Positions 47,700-57,036 of a DNA stretch of 64,000 nt are shown piece after piece. The notes under the pieces were generated by a model. It had not been told where the DNA came from. It saw only the letters and a program-made list of their open reading frames with translations, and searched no databases. Source of the stretch: Pontiellaceae bacterium B12219 (lineage in GTDB: Bacteria > Verrucomicrobiota > Kiritimatiellia > Kiritimatiellales > Pontiellaceae); the NCBI GenBank assembly GCA_029432795.1, contig JARNMJ010000001.1:1-64000 (forward strand). Reading direction: 5' to 3'. Position 1 is the first letter of the stretch; every line of letters begins with the position of its first letter. Position numbers and translations under genes: made by a program.

Positions 47700-48100
47700 T
47701 CGAATTCCGTTGTTCCTTATGAATTCGTTGCAGCCAAATCCAGCGGTCTCCTTTCTGAAAGGGGCAACGGATTGATAGAAAGCAACGGATGGTATTTTGG
47801 CGGAAGCTCCAGGTGCCGGATGACCTTTTTTTGGGCCAGGATTTTTAGATTAAGTTTTCGGGCATTAAATCCTCCCGCATCGAATTCCGTTGTTCCTTAT
47901 TAATCCGTTGAAATCAAATCCAGCGGTCTCCTTTCTGAAAGGGGCAACGGATTGATAGCAAGCAACGGATGGTATTTTGGCGGAAGCTCCAGCTGCCGGA
48001 TGACCTTTTTTGCGGTCCAGGATTTTTAGATTAAGTTTTCGGGCATTAAATTCTCCTGAATCGAATTCCGTTGCTCCTTATTAATCCGTTGCAAAAAAGA
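47700..48100. repeat. 180-bp direct tandem repeat, two copies plus the start of a third
   Basis: CGAATTCCGTTGTTCCTTAT begins at 47701 and 47881, and a one-base variant at 48061, exactly 180 bp apart. The units are highly similar along their length, including GGCAACGGATTGATAG, AGCAACGGATGG and TTTAGATTAAGTTTTCGGGC. Each unit carries the ATCCGTTG/CAACGGAT words of the hairpins at 28370 and 29836. The third copy breaks off about 40 bp in, just before the next gene's stop. Confidence 0.92.
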
Positions 48101-48106
48101 GAATCG

Positions 48107-48919
48107 TCAGCCGTCAGCGAGGAGTTGTTTATTTATCCCCGGTTTCCAGATGCTGGAAATATGACTGGCATGGGAAATCTCGAGTTGTACATGCGCAAGG
48201 CCGTCCAGACGGAGCTGCGAGGCTACGGTGCGCATGGCGGTGTCCGGGGTGTTGCAGTCGGAACTGAGATGGGCCAGAAAAACGTGTTCAAGTTGTTCGG
48301 TGGCGCATTCGGAGATAAGGCGGGCGGCATCCATATTCGAAAGATGGCCCTGTCGGCTGCGTATGCGTTGTTTAAGCGGCCAGGGGCGTGGGGCTTCCCG
48401 TAAGAGGTCCTCGTCGTGATTGGCCTCCAGTACGATTGCTTTACAGCCGGTGAGTTTGTCGCGGATGAGTGCGGTCGGCATTCCAAGGTCTGTAACAGAG
48501 CCGACGGATACGCCGTTTGAGGTGAGCCGGAATCCGACGGGCTCATACGCATCGTGCGGAACAGAGAAGGGTTCGATGGTGATGTCGCCGATCTCGAAGG
48601 CGGAACCCGTTTGAAAGACCTTTACGGAGAGTTCGTGCGACTTCGGTTGGCGCATGATTCCGGTCAGGGTGCCGGCATTGGAATAAATGGGAATATTGTG
48701 CCGTTTTTGCATCACGCGAATTCCCCCGATGTGGTCGCCGTGTTCGTGGGAAACGCAGATGCCGTTAATGCTCTCCGGCGGGACGCCGATCTGTTCGAGC
48801 CGAATGGCAATCTGTTTGGCGCTGAGTCCGGCGTCGATTAAGACCCGGGTGTTGGGGGAGGCTATATAGATGCAGTTACCTGAACTGCCGCTGGCGAGGA
48901 CGCATACTTCTAAACTCAT
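48107..48919 (-). CDS. MBL-fold metallohydrolase, YycJ/WalJ-like
   Basis: 270 residues of a metallo-beta-lactamase fold. LASGSSGNC at residues 8-16, SHEHGDHIGG near 57 (zinc ligands), SVPHDAYEPVGF near 119, EANHDEDLL and LSNMDAA fit the YycJ family, proposed to be a DNA exonuclease linked to mismatch repair in Firmicutes. A nuclease role here is inference. A palindrome copy at 48144 near the C-terminus encodes SSIWK. Its 3' end abuts the 180-bp repeats. Confidence 0.85.
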   Translation of the reverse strand: MSLEVCVLASGSSGNCIYIASPNTRVLIDAGLSAKQIAIRLEQIGVPPESINGICVSHEHGDHIGGIRVMQKRHNIPIYSNAGTLTGIMRQPKSHELSVKVFQTGSAFEIGDITIEPFSVPHDAYEPVGFRLTSNGVSVGSVTDLGMPTALIRDKLTGCKAIVLEANHDEDLLREAPRPWPLKQRIRSRQGHLSNMDAARLISECATEQLEHVFLAHLSSDCNTPDTAMRTVASQLRLDGLAHVQLEISHASHISSIWKPGINKQLLADG

Positions 48920-49002
48920 GTACTGAAATTCTCCTGAAACTGCGGGACATCATAAAGGACGCTTTTCAGATGAAAACCCCTTTTAGGGGATTTTAGTTAG
49001 GA

Positions 49003-49230
49003 GAGATGAATTGTGAAAGATGAGGGATGAACTATGAAAGAAGAAAGATGAACTGTGAAAGATGAACTGTGAAAGATGAACTGTGAAAGATGAAATATGA
49101 AAGATGATGGATGAACTGTGAAAGATGAAGTGTGAAAGTGGGGCGGGTCACATTCTGCAGGTAAGCCGGCACCGCCTGCGTTCCGCTTTCATCGATTCAC
49201 AGTTTATGCTTTTCTGCTGCGCAGCCGCTT
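49003..49230. repeat. Tandem 14-bp repeat (GAACTGTGAAAGAT) with a partial inverted arm
   Basis: About eight copies of GATGAACTGTGAAA and variants between 49003 and 49135 face TTTCATCGATTCACAGTTTAT at 49186-49206, their imperfect reverse complement. It is the same design as the heptad hairpins with a longer word. No gene is supported in 48920-49440. Confidence 0.8.
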
Positions 49231-49440
49231 TGGTTGTTTTCGTTCCAACTTGGTTTTCCACGTGCGAGTCATTAAGCCAAAGGCCGAACGTTTCGGACGG
49301 CCTCCTGCCCGGCAGACCTTGGATTTTTGACATTCCGACATTTAGACGGCTGCTTTAGCCGCCTTGGATTCCGGGGTGCAGATCGCTTATTTATTATAAC
49401 TTGGCTTGAGATATGCTCAGTAATCGGTACGTTGTAGCAC

Positions 49441-50859
49441 ATGGCACATCACGGACTAGTTTTAAGTCAGGAAATGAAGATGCAGCAGGTTCTTGCTCCG
49501 CATCTTTTCCAATCGTTGGAAATTCTTCAGATGCCGCTTCTTGATCTGCAGCAGATGATTAAACAGGAGCTTTCTGAAAACCCCACCCTGGAGGCGACTC
49601 AGGAACAGCCCGATGCCCAGATCGAGATTGAGCAGGGGACCAAAGATCTCGACAGCGAGCAGTTCGATAATGAATTTGAAAAGCTGGCTGCGCTGGGGGA
49701 AGAGTTCGACGGCTATCGCGATCGGGGCCAGGTTTCCGGCGGATCCGATGCGGAAGAAAAATACCAGTATATGATGGATTCCCTTTCGGAATCCTCCTCG
49801 CTGCACGATCAGCTGCTGGATCAGCTTTCCCTTTCCGGACTGAATGATTACGAGAAGAAGATTGCGGAAATCGTTATTGGAAATATTGATGACGACGGCT
49901 ATCTGCAACTGGATGTGGAAGATCTTTTGGCGCTGCCGAATTTTCCGGTGGAAACGCTGGATAAGATTCTCGATACCATCCATGAATTTGATCCAGCCGG
50001 TATCGGTGCGCGCGATTTGCGGGAATGTCTGCTCCTGCAGTTAAAGCGACAGGGCCGCGAAGATTCGCAGGAATATCAGATGATAGATCTGCATCTGGAT
50101 TTGGTCGGGCGGCATAAATATGACGAAATTGCCCGGGCCATGGGGCTCACTGTTGACCGGGTGAAGGAACTGGCGGCGGCCGTTTCCAAGCTGGACCCGA
50201 AACCGGGCCGTAATTTTTCTGAAGAGCGCATTGAATACGTTACACCGGAAATTCTCGTTGAGAAAAAAGACGGTGAATATGTGATCACGCAGAATAAAAA
50301 ACCGTATCCGACTCTTTTCATCAGTCAGAAGTATCTGCAGATGCTGAAGGATCCGAATACGACAAAAGAAGTGAAGACCTATATTCGCGAGAAGATTGCG
50401 AAGTCTAAACAGTTTATTCAGAGCATTGATCAGCGCATGGATACCATTTACCGCATTGCCGTGGAAATCGTCCGAATTCAGCGCGACTATTTTGACCATG
50501 GCGTATCCCGCCTGAAACCGCTCAATATGAAGACGGTTGCCGAATTGCTGGAGGTGCATGAAACCACCATCAGCCGGGCGACTGCAGGTAAATATATGCA
50601 GACACCGCGCGGTCTGCTCAGCATGAAGTATTTCTTTAAACCGGGCGTTATGACGTCCAGTGGTGAAGCCATCTCGAATGAAAGTGTGAAGGCGGCGCTG
50701 GCGGAGATTGTGCGGGCTGAGGATAAGAAAAAGCCGAATTCCGATGCCAAGCTGGTTAAATTGCTGGAAGAGCAGGGAATTAAGATTGCGCGGCGTACCG
50801 TTGCGAAATACCGCGATCAGCTCCGCATTCTGCCCTCGCACCTGCGTAAACAGCATTAA
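49441..50859 (+). CDS. rpoN: RNA polymerase sigma-54 factor
   Basis: 472 residues. Region I at the N-terminus (SQEMKMQQVLAPHLFQSLEILQMP) contacts activators and the -12 element. An acidic linker (about 50-105) is followed by the core-binding domain, a helix-turn-helix (VAELLEVHETTISRA) and the RpoN box ARRTVAKYRDQL near residue 448. It needs an AAA+ activator, none of which is in this window. A palindrome copy at 49507 sits in region I, encoding FQSLE. One candidate target is the groES promoter at 20658. Confidence 0.96.
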   Translation: MAHHGLVLSQEMKMQQVLAPHLFQSLEILQMPLLDLQQMIKQELSENPTLEATQEQPDAQIEIEQGTKDLDSEQFDNEFEKLAALGEEFDGYRDRGQVSGGSDAEEKYQYMMDSLSESSSLHDQLLDQLSLSGLNDYEKKIAEIVIGNIDDDGYLQLDVEDLLALPNFPVETLDKILDTIHEFDPAGIGARDLRECLLLQLKRQGREDSQEYQMIDLHLDLVGRHKYDEIARAMGLTVDRVKELAAAVSKLDPKPGRNFSEERIEYVTPEILVEKKDGEYVITQNKKPYPTLFISQKYLQMLKDPNTTKEVKTYIREKIAKSKQFIQSIDQRMDTIYRIAVEIVRIQRDYFDHGVSRLKPLNMKTVAELLEVHETTISRATAGKYMQTPRGLLSMKYFFKPGVMTSSGEAISNESVKAALAEIVRAEDKKKPNSDAKLVKLLEEQGIKIARRTVAKYRDQLRILPSHLRKQH

Positions 50860-50861
50860 TC

Positions 50862-51006
50862 GTAACGAGTAATACGTAAGTCGTAATTCCTGCTAGGAAA
50901 GAGGTGCGCGGATCTAAAAAAATATACGCACTACGCACTACGCACTACGCACTACGCACTACGCACTACGCACTACGCATTACGCATTACGCATTACGCA
51001 CTATAC
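50862..51006. repeat. Heptad hairpin: CGTAACGAGTAATACG left arm, (ACGCACT)n(ACGCATT)n right arm
   Basis: About seven ACGCACT units then three ACGCATT units (50932-51000) face CGTAACGAGTAATACGTAAGTCGTAATT (50863-50890), whose 7-nt phase matches. The left arm is nearly the same as at 25495, while the repeat variant differs. It separates the convergent rpoN and yidC. Confidence 0.85.
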
Positions 51007-51010
51007 GCAC

Positions 51011-51041
51011 AAAAAACGCGGGTCGTTTCCGAGCCCGCGTT
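51011..51041 (-). terminator. Rho-independent terminator of the yidC operon
   Basis: On the minus strand AACGCGGGCTCG, a short loop, ACCCGCGTT followed by TTTT. The weaker T tract on the plus side could also end rpoN. Confidence 0.85.
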
Positions 51042-51068
51042 CATTTTCAATTCTCTTGATTCAGCGCA

Positions 51069-52826
51069 TTACGCTTCTTTGGCTTTTTTTCTGAAGTTAC
51101 GGAAGCCGGTCTGGCCGATCATCAGCAGGTTGCTGGTGGTCCAGTAGAGGACGAGGCCGGAGGGCATGCTGTAGAAAAAGAAGAGCATCATGATCGGCAT
51201 CATAAACATCATCATTTTCTGTTGCTGCTGCTGTTCCGGTGTTGCGGCCGTTGCGGGAGTGCTGAGTTTCTGCTGCCAGATCATCGAGGCGGACATCAGC
51301 AAAGGCAGAATATTCAGCGAGCCTATCAACGGAATGCTTCCGGCGAACAGGTTTTCCGGCTGGCTGAGGTCGGCGATCCAGAGGAAGCTGGAATAGCGCA
51401 GTTCGATGGCATTACGCAACACTGTGAAGAGGGCAATGAAGACCGGAATCTGGACCACCATCGGCAGGCAGCCGCCCATGGGGTTGACCTTGTTTTCCTT
51501 GTAGAACTTCATTACTTCCTGCTGTGCGCGCTGCGGATCTTTTTTATATTTTTCCTGAATGGCTTTAATCTGCGGCTGGACCTCCTGCATGCGTCTCATG
51601 CTGTCGGTACTCTTATGAGTGAGCGGCCAGAAAAGAACGCGGACCAGGACGGTGAGCAGAATAATGGCCACCCCGTAATTGGGGATAATGTTGTGGAACA
51701 TATTGAGCGTCCAGAGCAGTGCGATGCGCGAGGGCTCCATCAGCCAGTTCATCCAGGAGAAGAATCCGGTGGTTTCGAACTCCAGAACTTTCTGCATGTT
51801 GTTTCCGGCCTCTTTAAGAATGGAATACTGATTCGGGCCGATGAAGTAGGTGTAGTCGAGGTTGAGTGTATCCCCGGCGTTCAGCACGGTGGGCTGGAAG
51901 TCCAGGGCCGCCGTAATGCTGGTCGGAAGAATAGCTTTTTCATCCATATTCCGCGTCGAAAGAATGGCCATGGTGGCATTGGGTTTGTCGGGGCTGATGA
52001 TCTGTGTGAAAAATTTATTTTTTGCGGCAACCCAGTCAACTTTCTGGTTCACCATGACGTCCGGAACAACATCGATGGATGCGGCTTTGTCTTCGTCTTT
52101 ATAGAGTCTGTTGAGTTTACGGCCCCAGTAATTGATGCCGCCTTCCGGGGTGTAGGAATCCACGCCGAGAATGCTGATGCCTTTGGTGGCTTTCATATCG
52201 GCCGGGTTTTCCATGGTGCCGCTCAGCAGGCGGAGAGCGGGGAGGCTCCAGGCATCGGACGTGCTGTTGATGAAACGGTCGTTAATCGTGAGCAGATATG
52301 AATCGCCGATGGTGATTGTGCGTTCGAACGAGGCGCCGGTGTTCCAGGTTTTGGAAAAGGTGACGCTTTTTCCATCGGCGGATTTTTCAATATTCACCGA
52401 TTCGCGGAATCCGATTCCCGGCAATCCGTGATAAGCGAGTGCTGCGGCACTGGAAAAGTCGAGCATAACCGGCGGACTCTGATCTTCGTTAAATTCAGGA
52501 TAATCAAAAAGCGTGGCTGATTTAATTCCGCCGCCTAAAGAGGTCAGTTCAATTTTGAGTTTGTCGTTTTCCAATACCTTGACCACTTCATCAGCAGGTA
52601 CCTCGGTATTGATGACGGCGGGCGCGGCGGCTTCGGTCTGCTTTTTGGAGGCATCGGTCAGCGAGGCTTCTTCTATGTTTCCGGCGATTGGAACTTCGGC
52701 CGGCTGTTCAGCGGCGACCGGGGCCGGCGCCGGAAATTTTTTGGCGATAAAGGTGCGGTCGACAAAAATCCAGAGCGGAATAAGCAGGGCCAGGATGATT
52801 ACAGGTACTAAATCTTTTTTATTCAT
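51069..52826 (-). CDS. yidC: Membrane protein insertase YidC
   Basis: Inserts and folds inner-membrane proteins. 585 residues with the Gram-negative layout: N-terminal helix (about 7-25), a large periplasmic beta domain (about 55-345) and the conserved core from about 360. The core has RVLFWPLTHKSTDSMRRMQEVQPQIKAIQEKYKKD and GGCLPMVVQIPVFIALF. The tail is basic. It ends the rpmH-rnpA-yidD-yidC operon. A palindrome copy at 52342 encodes SKTWN. Confidence 0.96.
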   Translation of the reverse strand: MNKKDLVPVIILALLIPLWIFVDRTFIAKKFPAPAPVAAEQPAEVPIAGNIEEASLTDASKKQTEAAAPAVINTEVPADEVVKVLENDKLKIELTSLGGGIKSATLFDYPEFNEDQSPPVMLDFSSAAALAYHGLPGIGFRESVNIEKSADGKSVTFSKTWNTGASFERTITIGDSYLLTINDRFINSTSDAWSLPALRLLSGTMENPADMKATKGISILGVDSYTPEGGINYWGRKLNRLYKDEDKAASIDVVPDVMVNQKVDWVAAKNKFFTQIISPDKPNATMAILSTRNMDEKAILPTSITAALDFQPTVLNAGDTLNLDYTYFIGPNQYSILKEAGNNMQKVLEFETTGFFSWMNWLMEPSRIALLWTLNMFHNIIPNYGVAIILLTVLVRVLFWPLTHKSTDSMRRMQEVQPQIKAIQEKYKKDPQRAQQEVMKFYKENKVNPMGGCLPMVVQIPVFIALFTVLRNAIELRYSSFLWIADLSQPENLFAGSIPLIGSLNILPLLMSASMIWQQKLSTPATAATPEQQQQQKMMMFMMPIMMLFFFYSMPSGLVLYWTTSNLLMIGQTGFRNFRKKAKEA

Positions 52827-52915
52827 AAATTCTCTCTTCTAAAACCAGTTGTTCACCACTCCGCTGTGCCGGAGCACCGCATTTCCGATGCGTTCGGTGG
52901 TGAAAATTCGACGCA

Positions 52916-53170
52916 TTAGCGGGTTCTTTTCTTTTTCGGAACAGGGTCAACTCCTCCGGGATGGAACGGGTGACATTTGCAAATTCTTTTCATTCCGAGC
53001 CAAAGACCGAAAACCATACCATGTTGCTTCAGCGCATCAATGCAATAGTGTGAGCAGGTTGGGTGGAAACGGCAGTGCGGACCGAGATAAGGACTGACCA
53101 TTTTCTGGTAGCCTTTAATCAGCAGGATAGCGGCCCGGGCCGGGAGCTCAGAGATCCGGTTTCCGGTCAT
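52916..53170 (-). CDS. yidD: Membrane protein insertion efficiency factor YidD
   Basis: 84 residues from ATG 53170. [27 protein letters not shown] is the family core, with cysteines at typical places. The frame opens at 53206, but the shorter start overlaps the rnpA end by 23 nt, as is common. It lies between rnpA and yidC. Confidence 0.93.
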   Translation of the reverse strand: MTGNRISELPARAAILLIKGYQKMVSPYLGPHCRFHPTCSHYCIDALKQHGMVFGLWLGMKRICKCHPFHPGGVDPVPKKKRTR

Positions 53171-53624
53171 TGGATAATCCCAGTTCCTGTTTGGCGATTT
53201 CGGCATTTTCTTTTGTCAGGATGCCGGCTTTTGAGGCGAGCTTTATTAATTCCTGCAGCTGGTCTTTCCAGCTGCTGGAAAGAATGCTTCTCCGGCCGAC
53301 GAGGATGACGTCGAAATTGCCGGTTAAATAGGGGCGAAGGTTGCGATAGGCTTCGCGCAGGCGCCGCCGCGCAAAGTTTCGCTTATTGGCGCGCAGGTGT
53401 ACTTTTTTACTGGTCACCACGCCGAGGCGCAACGCGGCCCCTTCGCCTTCGCGCAGCCATAAAACAAGAAAGCGCCCGACCCATTTCCGATTCTGGGAAA
53501 AGGTTTCCGAGAAAAGCGAGGAACGGGTGAGACGCTGTTTTCTGGATAAACAACGATCAAGCCCGCTGGCTGGCGGGCTTGAGTCGATGGAATGATCCGA
53601 CTCCCTCTGTTGGGGCTTCGGCAT
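53148..53624 (-). CDS. rnpA: Ribonuclease P protein component
   Basis: Protein subunit of RNase P, which matures tRNA 5' ends. About 158 residues from ATG 53624; TTG 53636 is the alternative. RLTRSSLF near the start of the fold, [27 protein letters not shown] (the RNA-binding RNR-type motif) and FDVILVGR are typical. An N-terminal extension of about 30 residues is longer than usual. It follows rpmH by a few nt. A palindrome copy at 53266 encodes SSSWK. Confidence 0.93.
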   Translation of the reverse strand: MPKPQQRESDHSIDSSPPASGLDRCLSRKQRLTRSSLFSETFSQNRKWVGRFLVLWLREGEGAALRLGVVTSKKVHLRANKRNFARRRLREAYRNLRPYLTGNFDVILVGRRSILSSSWKDQLQELIKLASKAGILTKENAEIAKQELGLSNDRKPDL

Positions 53625-53636
53625 TTTGGTTTCCAA

Positions 53637-53774
53637 TTAAACGGCTGTCAGGCGTTTGCGGCCTTTTTGACGGCGGCGTTTCAGAATGGCACGACCATCC
53701 GCAGTGGACATACGTTTGCGGAATCCGCATTTGCGTGCGCGTTTAATTTTCGAAGGATTGTATGTACGTTTCAT
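53637..53774 (-). CDS. rpmH: 50S ribosomal protein L34
   Basis: 45 residues. [19 protein letters not shown], then [19 protein letters not shown]: the standard L34 sequence. First gene of the rpmH-rnpA-yidD-yidC operon. I saw no DnaA box cluster in the 215 nt upstream, so this is not an evident origin. Confidence 0.97.
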   Translation of the reverse strand: MKRTYNPSKIKRARKCGFRKRMSTADGRAILKRRRQKGRKRLTAV

Positions 53775-53989
53775 CGGCTAAATTTCCTTTGTGTTCTAAA
53801 AAGCAGGCTAAACTACCAACATATCGACCGTTGTCAAATGCATTTGAGCGCGAAAACCGCGGAGAATCAGAATGGCTTGAAAGCGAACAGCGGGCGTTCT
53901 TTCCAGTCTCTGAAAGATTACACGGCTCACAACTCGGATTTAATTTCCCCGTTGCATTGAAACATAAACTGCTTCATCCTGCGCGGACT

Positions 53990-54772
53990 ATGAAAAAAGA
54001 ACTTAATCTCAGTGGGGGCATCGATCTGGATGCTGTAGCGGAAACGGCCGGAAAGCGGTTCGACGGTCGGGTAGCGGACGAATTGCGTCCGGTTAAATTC
54101 ACCAAAAATTTTATTACATCAGCTAAAGGTTCGGTGCTGGTTGAAATGGGAAATACCCGGGTAATCTGTACGGCGAGTGTGGATGAAAATGTGCCGGGCT
54201 GGATGCGGTATCAGAAAGTGCCCGGCGGATGGGTGACAGCCGAGTACAGTATGCTGCCGGGCGCCACGCAGGATCGCACGCAGCGTGAAGCCACGAAAGG
54301 TAAAATCGGCGGGCGTACTATGGAAATTCAGCGGCTGATCGGTCGTTCGCTGCGCGCGGTGGTGGATTTGCAAAAGCTGGGCCGCCGTCAGATTTATCTC
54401 GATTGTGATGTCATTCAGGCGGATGGGGGAACCCGCACAGCTTCAATTACGGGGGCATATGTTGCGCTGAAGCTTGCGGTGCAGCGTCTGATGAAAGACG
54501 GGTTGTTGAAAAAGGATCCGGTGAAGGAAGGCCTGGCGGCGATCAGCTGCGGCATTCATAAAGAGGTGCCGATTCTGGACCTGTGCTATCTGGAAGATTC
54601 CGCCGCCGAGGTGGATGCTAATTTTGTGATGACTGAATCCGGTAAAATTATTGAGGTGCAGGGCACTGCAGAAGGCGCTCCTTTCAGCAAGGAGGAGCTG
54701 GTGCAGATGATGACGCTGGCGGAAAAAGGAATTGGAGAGCTGATTGAGCTGCAGAAGGCTGTAATTGGTTGA
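53990..54772 (+). CDS. rph: Ribonuclease PH
   Basis: Phosphorolytic 3' exonuclease that trims tRNA precursors. 260 residues from ATG 53990; the frame is open further upstream, but the family begins near [13 protein letters not shown]. Visible are [25 protein letters not shown], the phosphate site [11 protein letters not shown] near 145, and [13 protein letters not shown]. About 20 extra residues lie at the N-terminus. It is divergent from rpmH. Confidence 0.95.
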   Translation: MKKELNLSGGIDLDAVAETAGKRFDGRVADELRPVKFTKNFITSAKGSVLVEMGNTRVICTASVDENVPGWMRYQKVPGGWVTAEYSMLPGATQDRTQREATKGKIGGRTMEIQRLIGRSLRAVVDLQKLGRRQIYLDCDVIQADGGTRTASITGAYVALKLAVQRLMKDGLLKKDPVKEGLAAISCGIHKEVPILDLCYLEDSAAEVDANFVMTESGKIIEVQGTAEGAPFSKEELVQMMTLAEKGIGELIELQKAVIG

Positions 54773-54876
54773 CAGCCTGCATTATGAATATTGCGATTGA
54801 GTATAAATTGAGCTCGGTTTGATTCGCTTCTTTGCATCCAGTTGAAAAATGGGTAGGTATTTTAGCAATAAACTTA

Positions 54877-55401
54877 ATGAGGTTCTGTGTGAAAATTTTA
54901 ATCGCCTATTCCAGCAAAACAGGTAATACCCGTAAATTAGCAGAAGCGATTCACCTGGCCCTTCCCGGCGCGGATTTATGTCCGGTCGAGAATGCGCCGA
55001 ACCCGGCGGCCTACGATCTTGTTTTTGCGGGATTCTGGGTGGAAGCGGAAAATGCCAATCATACTATGGTTGGATTTTTGCAAAAACTGAGCGGTATTAA
55101 AACCGCCTTGTTTGCGACGCTTGGTGCTTATCCGGACACGCAGCATGCCGCCGCAAGCATGAAAGCCGCAGTTGCGCAAATTCCCGACGCGGTGGTTGTG
55201 GACCGCTTCATCTGTCAGGGGGCAATTGATCCGGAGATGATCGAGTGGATGGAAATGCTGCCGGAAAACGATAAGAATGCACCGACCGAAGCCCGTCGTA
55301 CATTATGGAAGGATGCCGCAAGCCATCCCGATGAAAATGATCTGAATGCAGTGGCGAAGTGGGCCCAGCAGGTGCTGAAAAACCAGGCCGCATTGGCTTA
55401 G
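54877..55401 (+). CDS. Flavodoxin-family protein
   Basis: About 174 residues (ATG 54877; GTG 54889 would begin VKILIAYSSKTGNT). The FMN phosphate loop is YSSKTGNTRKLAEAI, and FAGFWVEAENAN and FATLGAYP match the 50s and 90s loops. It probably moves electrons or acts as an FMN-dependent accessory protein; partner unknown. A bidirectional terminator follows. Confidence 0.82.
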   Translation: MRFCVKILIAYSSKTGNTRKLAEAIHLALPGADLCPVENAPNPAAYDLVFAGFWVEAENANHTMVGFLQKLSGIKTALFATLGAYPDTQHAAASMKAAVAQIPDAVVVDRFICQGAIDPEMIEWMEMLPENDKNAPTEARRTLWKDAASHPDENDLNAVAKWAQQVLKNQAALA

Positions 55402-55485
55402 CAGGGAATTCTTCACATTTTTCAATCAGTTGTCTCTTGTTCGAAAATCCGATGAAGAATCTTAACTGTTTGAGAGCTCCGGAAT

Positions 55486-55524
55486 AAAAAAGGCGCGAAC
55501 CGAATGGGTACGCGCCTTTTTTAT
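55486..55524. terminator. Bidirectional terminator between flavodoxin and icd genes
   Basis: AAAAAGGCGCG, loop, CGCGCCTTTTTT (stem about 55491-55516). A tracts on one side and T tracts on the other serve both convergent genes. Confidence 0.88.
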
Positions 55525-55541
55525 TTTTCAATGGTTGGAAC

Positions 55542-56804
55542 CTACAGGTTTGCCACCACGGCATCGGCAAATTCGGAGCAGCTCAACAGCGTGGCATCTT
55601 CCATCATATGTGCAAAATCGCCGGTAACCGTTTTGTGCTGGATGGTTTTGTCCACGGCATGGATGACGAGATCGGCCGCTTCGGTCCATGGCAGATAGCG
55701 CAGCAGCATTTCGCCTGAAAGAATCAGGGAGCAGGGGTTGACTTTGTTCTGTCCGGCAATGTCGGGAGCAGTTCCGTGGGTGGCCTCAAATATCGCTTTG
55801 CCGTCTTTGTAATTAATGTTGGCGCCGGGGGAAATTCCAATGCCGCCCACGCAGGCTGCAAGAGCGTCCGAGGCGTAGTCGCCGTTCAGGTTGAGGGTGG
55901 CGATAACGTCGTAATCCTGCGGTTTGAGCAGGATGTTTTGCAGGAATGCATCGCAGATGCAGTCTTTGACGATGATGTCCTCGCCGGTGTGGGGATTCTT
56001 GAGTTTATACACGCGTTCGGTTCCGTGATAAATCGCGCCGAACTCTTCTTCGGCCAGTTCCAGCCCCCATTTAAGGAAGGCCCCCTCGGTGAATTTCATG
56101 ATATTGCCCTTGTGCACAATTGTTACCGATTTCCGGTTGTTGTGGATGGCATATTCAATGGCTGCGCGAATCAGGCGCTGAGAACCGCTTTTGGAAACGG
56201 GTTTGATTCCAATGCCTGAATCTTCCGGAAAACGAATGTTCGTGACGCCCATTTCGTTCTGCAGAAAGTTAATGACTTTGGTGACTTCTTCAGAACCTTC
56301 CGCCCATTCGATGCCGGCGTAGATATCTTCCGAGTTTTCCCGGAAAACCACCATATCGACCAGTTCAGGGTTTTTGACCGGGGAGGGGACGCCGTGGAAC
56401 CATTTGACGGGACGTTGACAAACGTAGAGATCGAGCTCCTGGCGCAAGGTTACGTTCAGGCTGCGGCGTCCGCCGCCGGTCGGGGTTGTGAGCGGACCTT
56501 TAATGGCTACGCAATATTCTTCAATCGCAGCCAGCGTTTCCTGCGGAAGCCAGGTGTCTTCGCCGTAAACTGCATTGGCTTTTTCGCCGGCATACACTTC
56601 CAGCCATTGGATTTTTCTGGTGTCTCCATAGGCTTTTTCAACGGCTGCATCCACAATTTTGATCATGGCGGCAGTAATTTCCGGCCCAACACCGTCGCCT
56701 TCAATAAAAGGGATAATCGGATGATCGGGTACGTTCAGATGCCCGTATTCAAGCATGGTAATTTTTTTTCCGGCTGCGGGAGTTTCAATCTTGTCATAAT
56801 TCAT
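55542..56804 (-). CDS. icd: Isocitrate dehydrogenase, predicted NAD-dependent
   Basis: Oxidative decarboxylation of isocitrate to 2-oxoglutarate in the TCA cycle. 420 residues of the homodimeric type-I family, close to the E. coli enzyme. Substrate residues are kept ([37 protein letters not shown]). The cofactor site differs: HGTAPDIAG in place of HGTAPKYAG, and TVTGDFAH in place of TVTYDFER. So Lys344, Tyr345, Tyr391 and Arg395 (E. coli numbers) are replaced by Asp, Ile, Gly and His. Asp-Ile at this site marks NAD-using relatives, so NAD specificity is predicted. Confidence 0.93.
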   Translation of the reverse strand: MNYDKIETPAAGKKITMLEYGHLNVPDHPIIPFIEGDGVGPEITAAMIKIVDAAVEKAYGDTRKIQWLEVYAGEKANAVYGEDTWLPQETLAAIEEYCVAIKGPLTTPTGGGRRSLNVTLRQELDLYVCQRPVKWFHGVPSPVKNPELVDMVVFRENSEDIYAGIEWAEGSEEVTKVINFLQNEMGVTNIRFPEDSGIGIKPVSKSGSQRLIRAAIEYAIHNNRKSVTIVHKGNIMKFTEGAFLKWGLELAEEEFGAIYHGTERVYKLKNPHTGEDIIVKDCICDAFLQNILLKPQDYDVIATLNLNGDYASDALAACVGGIGISPGANINYKDGKAIFEATHGTAPDIAGQNKVNPCSLILSGEMLLRYLPWTEAADLVIHAVDKTIQHKTVTGDFAHMMEDATLLSCSEFADAVVANL

Positions 56805-57036
56805 GGAGAAATCCTCAAAATTGTGTGTCTTGAATTCGGTTGGAATAAATATGATAACGTTTTAAATGTAAAGCTGAAGGCGTGGGAATATTTCTTTAAG
56901 GATAAAAAATTGCTCCTGTTGATGGAGCCGTTTTTCAAGGCGCGAAAAGGGGGCTTCCCGTTTAGGCCTGTTCTTGGATTGATGAGATCAGATCTGAACA
57001 GTATGCTCCGTTAACATTTAAACGGGAGATATATCC

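Noticed and set aside
53775-53989. Replication origin next to rpmH
   Set aside because: No DnaA boxes (TTATCCACA) and no dnaA or dnaN gene in the window, although rpmH often lies near oriC.
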